Source of the DNA: Candidatus Bathyarchaeota archaeon
GTDB taxonomy: Archaea; Thermoproteota; Bathyarchaeia; Bathyarchaeales; DTEX01
DNA: 11,355 bases
Assembly (NCBI GenBank): GCA_018397055.1
Contig: JAGTQS010000054.1
Location: forward strand, 1 to 11,355
Direction: 5' to 3'
This document shows positions 6,343 through 11,355 of the stretch, piece after piece. Below the pieces are notes generated by a model. That model did not search any database. It saw only the letters and a list, made by a program, of their open reading frames with translations, and had not been told where the DNA came from. How positions within the stretch are numbered: the first letter of the stretch is position 1; each line of letters begins with the position of its first letter. The translations under genes were made by a program, and so were the position numbers.

Positions 6343-7187
6343 GCTTGACTCCAAACTTTTTTCATTGCTTCTCCTGTCTTTATAACAGCTTTTTCGATAG
6401 GCATCTCTTTTAAGCTTTTATCAAATGGCTCTGGTGTTACGGGACCGTCGTACCCAATTTTTCTTAAAGCATTCAGGAAGCCAACTATGTCGATGACGCC
6501 CGTTTCTCCTGGCAATCGTCTTATCGAGTCCACTTGCTCGTCTACTGGAACACCTGGTGGCGCATCATTAACGTGAACGTAAACCACGTCATTGCTCTTT
6601 AACTGTCTTATTTGGTCAACCGTTGTGTGGGAGGTATACCAATGCCAGCAGTCTAAAAGAAGCCCAACGTTCTTGTTTTTAATAGCTTCACGAAGCTTGA
6701 GGACGCCGTCCATTGTGTGAATGAACTCGTACTTACCCCTAGCCCAAGATGTTTTCGGTCCAACAAACTCAAGTCCCAAAACACATCCGCAATCTTCCAA
6801 AACATTGGCTACTTCTCTAAGTCTCGAAACATGGAGATCAAAATTTTCCTTATAAGGCAAGGTGTCTGAAAAAGGCATCAACCATGTAAAAACCCTAAAG
6901 CATCCCAAGGTGCTTGCCATCTTTGCTTGGCGTGGAAGATTATCAAGGTCTTTTTGGAACGTTTCGTCGTCTTTTCTGAAGTTAACTGGAAGACCCCACC
7001 CTCCTAATTTTAGTTTTTTTCGTTTAAGCATCTCTTTTATGTCATCGGCTGATTGCATTTTTAGAAGGTTTTCAATTTCGAATATGTCTATATCTATGCC
7101 TTGAAATCCACCTTTTATAGCGAGGTCAGCTGCCTCATATAACGGGGCTTTGAACCCTAATGCTCCAAGATTTAGGTTCCTAAACAC
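6333..7187 (-). CDS. sugar phosphate isomerase/epimerase-like TIM barrel (AP endonuclease 2 family)
   Basis: This 284-residue protein starts at GTG 7187 with AGGTGA five nt upstream. It has the xylose-isomerase-like TIM-barrel pattern of the AP_endonuc_2 family. The N-terminal strand holds GGFQGIDIDI (26-35). Metal-ligand candidates follow in the right order: E140 (GLEFVG), D179 with H182 (LLDCWHWY), H205 (VYVHVND) and E253 (TPEPFD). Members isomerise or epimerise sugars and cyclitols (IolE, hydroxypyruvate isomerase, D-psicose epimerase relatives). The substrate cannot be read from sequence. The E140/D179/H205/E253 set argues for an active metal enzyme. Its 5' side faces the IS element, which landed about 90 nt upstream of the start, and a GH4 glycosidase lies 2.6 kb away, so sugar catabolism is a fair inference. 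Confidence 0.85.
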   Translation of the reverse strand: MFRNLNLGALGFKAPLYEAADLAIKGGFQGIDIDIFEIENLLKMQSADDIKEMLKRKKLKLGGWGLPVNFRKDDETFQKDLDNLPRQAKMASTLGCFRVFTWLMPFSDTLPYKENFDLHVSRLREVANVLEDCGCVLGLEFVGPKTSWARGKYEFIHTMDGVLKLREAIKNKNVGLLLDCWHWYTSHTTVDQIRQLKSNDVVYVHVNDAPPGVPVDEQVDSIRRLPGETGVIDIVGFLNALRKIGYDGPVTPEPFDKSLKEMPIEKAVIKTGEAMKKVWSQAKI

Positions 7188-7282
7188 TTAGTTCACCTAT
7201 CCAATTCATTATCTTCTCGAAATTTATATTGTGCGGAAAAAACGATTGCCCAAGCCTCGTTCTATTAAGAATATGTGAACTA

Positions 7283-7302
7283 CCCCTCGCTATCGCAAGG
7301 GG
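7283..7302 (-). repeat. right-end hairpin of the IS element
   Basis: An 8-bp stem (one G-U) with GATA loop on the minus strand. The tnpB stop codon TAG (7292-7290) lies across the loop and stem. It stands 8 nt from the inferred cleavage site and would form the 3' end of any omega RNA. Confidence 0.75.
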
Positions 7303-8399
7303 CTTCCTGCTTCAATGATGAAGTTTGCTGGCGTATAAACCAGTAGAGGCTTCATCTCAGCAGGCGAGTCAGGGCTGTCCCATCCCCTCATCTTTATCCG
7401 CACTGCGGAAATCCAATCCCTAATGGGATTTTCATGGCTAAGCCCTTTTGAGGTGCCTCTTGGGTTCACCTTCACCACCCGAACACCAGCGCTTTCGGCC
7501 TTGTATTCGAGCAGTTGAAGGAATTTGCCCCAAGAGGCATCCAGTATTTTTTGGGCTAAGTTGTGGTTTCTAACCATGTTTCTTATGTTCAAGTTCTCAA
7601 CGCATATCACGTCATAGTTGTTCACGTAGAACCTTGAGAGTTTATGGAGGAAATCATCTCTCTGATTTACAAGCTTCTCGTAAGCTTTTGCAAGCTTTAT
7701 CCTCTGTTTTTCACGATTTTTAGAGCCTTTCTTTTTTCTTGAAAGCCAATGCCGTAAAGCCCTTATCCGCTCAAGCGTTTTCTCGTAAAATCTTGGATTT
7801 TCTATTTGCCTTCCATCGCTGTCCGTCAAGAAGTTTTTTACTCCCACATCTATGCCTATAATTCTCTTTGGTTCTCTTTGAGACGGCTTGTTTTCTTTCT
7901 CGATACACATATAGGCAAACCATTTACCCGAATTATGTTTTTTTATCACAATCTGCTTTATCTCTCCATCCACAGGTCTATGAACTCTTATTGGGACGTC
8001 TCCAATCTTTGACAGGTGTAGTAAGTCAAGCCTTTTCCCTGTTTTAATAAGCTTGAATCCCGACTGGTTATAGCAGAAGGTTTTGAACCATCCTTTCCCC
8101 TTGAATCTGAGCCTCCCAACCCTTCTACCATTCCTTTTCAACTCTGATAACGCTTTCAGGTTTGAATATAGCTGACAAAGAACCATCTGCAAGACCTTCG
8201 AATAAACATTATTTATTTCAGGCTTTTCAGCCTTCAGCCCGGGCAGTTGAGCTTGAAGCTCAAATCTGCTTGGAACCTTGCCCTTTCCATTTCACTGAGC
8301 CAGGAAATAATTGTAGGTTTGCCTACACAACTCTAAAGTCTCAAGTAGCTTTTTCTCTTGCTCTCTGGTTGGATAAAGCCTGAATTTATAGCTAAGCAT
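7290..8399 (-). pseudogene. tnpB: tnpB (RuvC-like RNA-guided nuclease family), interrupted by TGA
   Basis: The reading frame begins at ATG 8399, overlapping the tnpA stop by 8 nt, with the usual TnpB N-terminus (MLSYKFRLYPTREQEKKLLE). Codon 36 is TGA (8294-8292), where TnpBs usually have TGG; the frame then continues to TAG 7292-7290, 369 codons in all. RuvC pieces are present: GIDVG (D184), CVENL (E268) and RDWISA (D328). Between residues about 316 and 327, where a CxxC...CxxC zinc finger is usual, there is only TSKGLSHENP. Translation could restart at TTG 8192 for 300 residues, losing most of the N-terminal RNA/DNA-binding part. TnpB is an omega-RNA-guided nuclease that favours IS retention; this copy is probably dead, though one base would restore the frame. 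Confidence 0.85.
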
Positions 8400-8799
8400 T
8401 CCTTTGTTCCTCAACATACCTTTTCAAAACATCTAATGTTACCTGCCCAGTTGTAGCGAGAAAATACGATGGAGACCAGAAAACCCCCTTCCAGAGCTTT
8501 TCTTTCACTTCGGGGAAGTTCCTCTGGATTTCCCTTGACGTTATGGTTTTTACAGCATTGATATATTTTGGTATATCCAATGTTGGCTTCGCCTTGAAAA
8601 TCATGTGAAAATGGTCTTTATCACACTCAATATTTAGAACATCCACATCAAAGCTTTCACTCACTTCTCTCGCCTTTTGCTTCAAAAAATCCACAATCTT
8701 CTCATTTTCGAACACTTGCCTGCGATACTTTACAACCTGAACAAAGTGATATTGCAAAGCATAAACTGAATGAGCGCCTTTGTCAAGCTTGTATTTCAT
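8392..8799 (-). CDS. tnpA: IS200/IS605 transposase TnpA (Y1 HUH family)
   Basis: This is a single-strand DNA transposase that cuts at the IS ends through a tyrosine. The frame opens at 8844, but I choose ATG 8799: TATTTATAG lies 27 nt upstream (leaderless), and MKYKLDKGAHSVYALQYHFV is the family's usual N-terminus. That gives 135 residues. The HUH motif is HFH (residues 78-80 from 8844, 63-65 from 8799). The conserved SPSYF region precedes the catalytic-tyrosine helix VLKRYVEEQ (Tyr143 from 8844, Tyr128 from 8799). Length is normal and no key residue is missing, so it is probably active. The stop TAG overlaps the tnpB ATG (ATGCTTAG). Confidence 0.9.
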   Translation of the reverse strand: MKYKLDKGAHSVYALQYHFVQVVKYRRQVFENEKIVDFLKQKAREVSESFDVDVLNIECDKDHFHMIFKAKPTLDIPKYINAVKTITSREIQRNFPEVKEKLWKGVFWSPSYFLATTGQVTLDVLKRYVEEQRNA

Positions 8800-8821
8800 A
8801 GTTACTAAATTTTCTTTGAAA

Positions 8822-8830
8822 CTATAAATA
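8822..8830 (-). promoter_or_regulatory. TATA-like box for tnpA
   Basis: TATTTATAG on the minus strand is centred 27 nt from ATG 8799. It lies between the left-end hairpin and the start codon, so the element carries its own promoter. Confidence 0.55.
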
Positions 8831-8844
8831 CTTTCGGCTTTCAT

Positions 8845-8864
8845 CCCCCAGCTTTCGCAGGGGG
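8845..8864 (-). repeat. left-end hairpin of the IS element
   Basis: Minus strand: 5 G-C pairs, a T-T mismatch, 2 more pairs and a GAAA tetraloop. It is 24 nt from the inferred cleavage site, with GGAAGT on its 5' side. Confidence 0.75.
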
Positions 8865-8893
8865 ACTTCCCGCCGATATAGTTAAACTGTGAA

Positions 8894-8909
8894 AATCAGA
8901 TATCTGATT
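8894..8909. repeat. 16-bp perfect palindrome upstream of the PAC2 gene
   Basis: AATCAGATATCTGATT is fully self-complementary and starts right after the IS target TTCAC. It lies 54 nt before the PAC2-family start. It may be an operator for that gene or, before the IS landed, for the divergent TIM-barrel gene too. Confidence 0.6.
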
Positions 8910-8962
8910 AGTGTGGAATAGAAACCTTTTTTGGGTCGAAGGCAACCTTAAACCTGAGGTTC

Positions 8963-9718
8963 ATGAAGGTGGCTTGTGCTGTTAAACAAGTGAAAAAACC
9001 TCAGCTTAAAAACCCGCTGTTACTTGAGGGTCTTCCAGGTATAGGTCTCGTGGCAAACATTGCTGTAGCATACCTAATACGGAAGCTAAACGCAGAATTT
9101 TTTGCTGAAATCGTAGCGCCTTCCTTTCCAGACGTTTCAATTACTGAGAAGGATGGCTCTATAAAGACGCCCTTTTGCCATCTATATTACCATAAATCGG
9201 ACAATAACTGCAGCCGCGATCTGATTCTCTTATATGGTAATACCCAAGCTTTGTCGAGGCGAGGACAATATGGCCTCTGCGGTTGCATATTAGACTTGGC
9301 TGAAAGCCTTGATTGCCAAAAAATCATTACTTTAGGAGGGTACAGACCAGGCCGGAAGGTTAGTGAACCAGCTCTGTATTATGCAGCTTCAGACCTTGAA
9401 ACTGCCCGCGAAGTGGAAAAACTTGGGGCTCAAAAGCTTAGCGGCCAAATTTATGGGGTAGCAGGTCTTCTTGTGGGATTAGCTGGCCTCCGAGGAATGA
9501 AAGGATTCTGTTTGCTAGCTGAAACGGAGGGAACCAGTTTGGATGTTGATGCCGCAAAGGCAGTTCTTAAGGCGCTTTCAGATACGTTAGGGTTGAAGCT
9601 TAAAATTGACGACTTAAAGACCGCTGAGGACTTAGCTGATTTTCTTTCGCCATTCGATTTTGGAGCCATAGCAAAGGAGCAAATAAGAGAAGGACCAAAA
9701 CCTAACTGGTTCATTTAG
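8963..9718 (+). CDS. PAC2-family protein (proteasome assembly chaperone-like)
   Basis: This 251-residue protein starts at ATG 8963. Family marks are LLEGLPGIGLVANIAVAYLI (20-39), the core strand IITLGGY (121-127), YGVAGLLVGLAGLRGMKGFCLLAET (164-188) and the helix DVDAAKAVLKALSDTLGL (194-211). Archaeal PAC2/PbaB-like proteins (COG2047) assist or cap 20S proteasomes. The extreme C-terminus is Trp-Phe-Ile, close to the HbYX tail that docks into proteasome alpha-ring pockets, with Phe in place of Tyr. The region 59-84 before the core strand has three cysteines or histidines of unclear use. The start has GAGGT only 2 nt upstream, too close to be a normal site, so initiation is unclear. The gene is single, with a palindrome upstream and the IS element beyond. 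Confidence 0.88.
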   Translation: MKVACAVKQVKKPQLKNPLLLEGLPGIGLVANIAVAYLIRKLNAEFFAEIVAPSFPDVSITEKDGSIKTPFCHLYYHKSDNNCSRDLILLYGNTQALSRRGQYGLCGCILDLAESLDCQKIITLGGYRPGRKVSEPALYYAASDLETAREVEKLGAQKLSGQIYGVAGLLVGLAGLRGMKGFCLLAETEGTSLDVDAAKAVLKALSDTLGLKLKIDDLKTAEDLADFLSPFDFGAIAKEQIREGPKPNWFI

Positions 9719-9819
9719 AATTCGCTGACGAACTCTGAGTAGTTGGATAATATTTATCGTGACAATACAAAAAATGAATTAAGCACCTTTTCACAGTCTA
9801 ATCTCTGCAGGTGTTGACG

Positions 9820-11136
9820 TTGGCTAAAATTGTTATTATAGGTGCTGGAAGCCATGTTTTTTCGAAAAACTTGATAACAGATTTTCTCTCCTATCCTGAG
9901 CTCACAGAGTGCACGATATCTTTGATGGACATCAATAAAGAAGCCTTAGACATGACGACGGCGTTCGCGAGGAAGCTAATTAAACAACACGGTCTCGGAA
10001 CTAAGTTAGAGTCAACAACAGACCGCAAAGCCGCCCTAGAAGGAGCCGACTACGTAGTTGTGTCCATAAGGGTCGGCGGGCTAGAAGCGAACATACCTGA
10101 CCTTTTGATTCCTGCAAAGTACGGAGTGAAACAAGGTATCGGTGACACCATTGGCCCAGGCGGAGTGTTTTATGGGCTTCGCCATATCCCAGTTCTTTTA
10201 GATATTTGCCACGACATGGAGAACCTTTGTCCCGAAGCTTTGCTGATTAATTACACGAACCCGATGGCTATGCTTTGCTGGGCAATGAATGATTATTCGA
10301 AAATAAAAAACGTGGGCTTATGTCACAGTGTACAAGGGACAGCTTACGAGCTATCCAGATATATTGGTGCACCCTTTAACGAGGTTTCATACTGGGTTGC
10401 CGGCATAAACCACATGGCTTGGTTCCTAGAGTTCAAGTGGCGAGGAAAAGACGCTTATCCACTTCTTAGGGAGAAGTTCAAAGACCCAAACGTTTATTCA
10501 AGGCCAGATGCACATTGGGCTGGACCTGACATCGTTCGCGTTGAGATTTTCAAGGCGCTGGGATACTTCAATACAGAGTCAAGCCAACACATGTCAGAGT
10601 ATGTGCCGTATTTCCGGAAGCGTCCAGAGATTTTCGAAAGGTTCAAGCTCAGAGTCCCAACATTAAGAATAGAAGGAGTAGGTGAAGACCGCAAGAGACA
10701 AGACGAAGAGATGAAACGCATAATAGAAAGCGATCAGGTTGTTCCTCTACGGCGAAGCGGCGAGTATTGTTCAAGCATAATCTATGCAATGGAAACAGGA
10801 ATTCCAACGCAGATTAACGGCAACGTAAGGAATAATGGGTTAATCACTAACCTTCCAGAAGGCTGCTGCGTTGAGGTTCCATGTCTAATCGACAAAAACG
10901 GAGTTCACCCATGCTATGTAGGTCGCCTTCCACCGCAGTGCGCAGCATTAAACAGAACAAACATAAACGTCCAGGAACTTGGGGTTTTAGCAGCGGTTGA
11001 AAAGGACAAAGACTTGGCGTTTCAAGCTATACTTGTTGATCCGTTGACTAGCGCAGTTTTGACAATTGACGAAATACGAAGCATGGTAGACGAGATGTTT
11101 GAGGCAGAAGCAAACTACCTAAAGGGCTTCAAATAA
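9820..11136 (+). CDS. GH4 family alpha-galactosidase-like glycosidase (MelA type)
   Basis: Glycoside hydrolase family 4 enzymes use NAD+ and a divalent metal to oxidise and cleave sugars. The N-terminal Rossmann motif is IVIIGAGSHVF (7-17, counted from GTG 9811). GDTIGPGGVFYGLRHIP (111-127) and INYTNPMAM (146-154) follow. C171 in GLCHSVQGT and H201 in GINHMAW are the expected metal ligands. NTESSQHMSEYVPYF completes the MelA-like set. Length is 441 residues from GTG 9811 or 438 from TTG 9820, normal for the family. I prefer TTG 9820 because GGTG (9810-9813) then sits 6 nt upstream and MAKIVIIGAG is the typical start. MelA-type alpha-galactosidase fits best, but alpha-glucosidase or glucuronidase cannot be excluded. 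Confidence 0.88.
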   Translation: MAKIVIIGAGSHVFSKNLITDFLSYPELTECTISLMDINKEALDMTTAFARKLIKQHGLGTKLESTTDRKAALEGADYVVVSIRVGGLEANIPDLLIPAKYGVKQGIGDTIGPGGVFYGLRHIPVLLDICHDMENLCPEALLINYTNPMAMLCWAMNDYSKIKNVGLCHSVQGTAYELSRYIGAPFNEVSYWVAGINHMAWFLEFKWRGKDAYPLLREKFKDPNVYSRPDAHWAGPDIVRVEIFKALGYFNTESSQHMSEYVPYFRKRPEIFERFKLRVPTLRIEGVGEDRKRQDEEMKRIIESDQVVPLRRSGEYCSSIIYAMETGIPTQINGNVRNNGLITNLPEGCCVEVPCLIDKNGVHPCYVGRLPPQCAALNRTNINVQELGVLAAVEKDKDLAFQAILVDPLTSAVLTIDEIRSMVDEMFEAEANYLKGFK

Positions 11137-11355
11137 AAGTGCCTCTGATTTTTCTTTTTTTATAATCATTAAGCAAGATGACCACTTTTCTTTGAAGGGT
11201 GGGTTGCGTTTTTTGTTCTTCGATGTATTTGCGTATTGTTTCTGTTGAGAGGTGTTCTGCTGTTCCAACGTAGTAGCTTGGGCTTCATGGTTTATCCTTC
11301 CTGTGTTTAGTTCGTAACTCAGGAAACTTCTTGAACGGTTGTGGTGCGGTTACGC
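11129..11355 (-). pseudogene. IS200/IS605-type tnpA relic, 3' part, continues past the window
   Basis: The minus-strand frame from 11353 to TGA 11131-11129 reads as the last third of an IS200-type TnpA: FKKFPELRTKHRKD, then SPSYYVGTAEHLSTETIRKYIEEQ. It aligns with the intact TnpA of this window (RNFPEVKEKLWKG, FWSPSYFLATTG, VLKRYVEEQ), including the catalytic-tyrosine helix. The codon before SPSYY, normally TGG, is TGA (11287-11285). The usual LW-G stretch has become HRKD, so it is decayed. The last 25 residues after IEEQ look unlike TnpA, and the frame runs over the end of the GH4 gene, so the true IS end lies inside or was lost. Sequence differs enough from tnpA at 8392 to be a different element. 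Confidence 0.72.
11149..11161 (+). terminator. T-tract terminator after the GH4 gene
   Basis: TTTTTCTTTTTTT begins 13 nt after the GH4 stop, without a strong stem. This is the usual archaeal intrinsic signal. On the other strand it codes Lys-rich residues at the end of the tnpA relic. Confidence 0.6.

Larger units (their letters stand above)
7275..8888 (-). mobile_element. IS200/IS605-family insertion sequence, about 1.6 kb
   Basis: Read on the minus strand, the element follows target TTCAC (8893-8889), starts at 8888, and ends with TTCAC at 7279-7275. It carries tnpA and a broken tnpB that overlap by 8 nt. The left-end hairpin (8864-8845) is CCCCC-T-GC-GAAA-GC-T-GGGGG; the right-end hairpin (7302-7283) is CCCCTTGC-GATA-GCGAGGGG. 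Both are preceded by GGAAG, the position of the guide that picks the cleavage site in this family, which fits identical TTCAC at both junctions. No target duplication or terminal inverted repeats are expected or seen. tnpA looks able to work, so movement in cis is possible. Confidence 0.85.

Noticed and set aside
8292..11287. General reassignment of TGA to tryptophan
   Set aside because: All ordinary genes here use TGG for Trp and are full length under the standard code; only transposon genes contain in-frame TGA.
1..11355. CRISPR array or cas genes
   Set aside because: No regularly spaced direct repeats and no Cas-like proteins other than the TnpB relic.

Overview
The window looks archaeal. 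It has TATA-type boxes about 27 nt upstream of start codons that begin apparently leaderless messages (5950, and 8799 on the minus strand). It also encodes a SOSS-B/RPA-like single-strand DNA-binding protein, a PAC2-family proteasome-assembly-type protein, T-tract terminators, and frequent TTG and GTG starts. Moderate GC and the gene mix would suit an uncultured TACK-type archaeon such as a Bathyarchaeia member, but that placement is inference.

Left part (1-2500): a minus-strand multi-pass membrane protein of unknown family; then a plus-strand nucleotidyltransferase with a long helical C-terminal region; an OB-fold SSB; and tRNA-Gln(CTG) with an encoded CCA. An AT-rich, gene-free stretch with nested inverted repeats follows the tRNA.

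Middle (2750-6290): a minus-strand pair made of an MscS-type channel, whose C-terminal part is an Ig-like domain instead of the usual vestibule, and a 48-residue zinc-ribbon protein with a strong ribosome-binding site. Divergent from it is a two-gene unit: a protein of prenyltransferase/terpene-cyclase-type alpha-toroid repeats and a conserved-looking unknown protein 2 nt behind it. Its leader (about 4049-4127) can fold into a three-way junction that covers the only good Shine-Dalgarno sequence; this is the best candidate in the window for an undescribed regulatory element. A leaderless zinc-finger gene follows.

Right part (6330-11355): a TIM-barrel sugar isomerase/epimerase-like gene (minus), a PAC2-family gene (plus) and a GH4 alpha-galactosidase-like gene (plus). 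An IS200/IS605-family element of about 1.6 kb (7275-8888) sits in the divergent spacer between the first two. Its ends can be read to the base: TTCAC at both junctions, matched subterminal hairpins, and the same GGAAG guide sequence. tnpA looks intact. tnpB is broken by one Trp-to-TGA change at codon 36 and lacks the zinc finger. A second, different IS200-type tnpA relic, also with Trp changed to TGA, overlaps the end of the GH4 gene and runs off the right edge.

The isomerase-like and GH4 genes plausibly serve sugar use. The rest is housekeeping or unknown.
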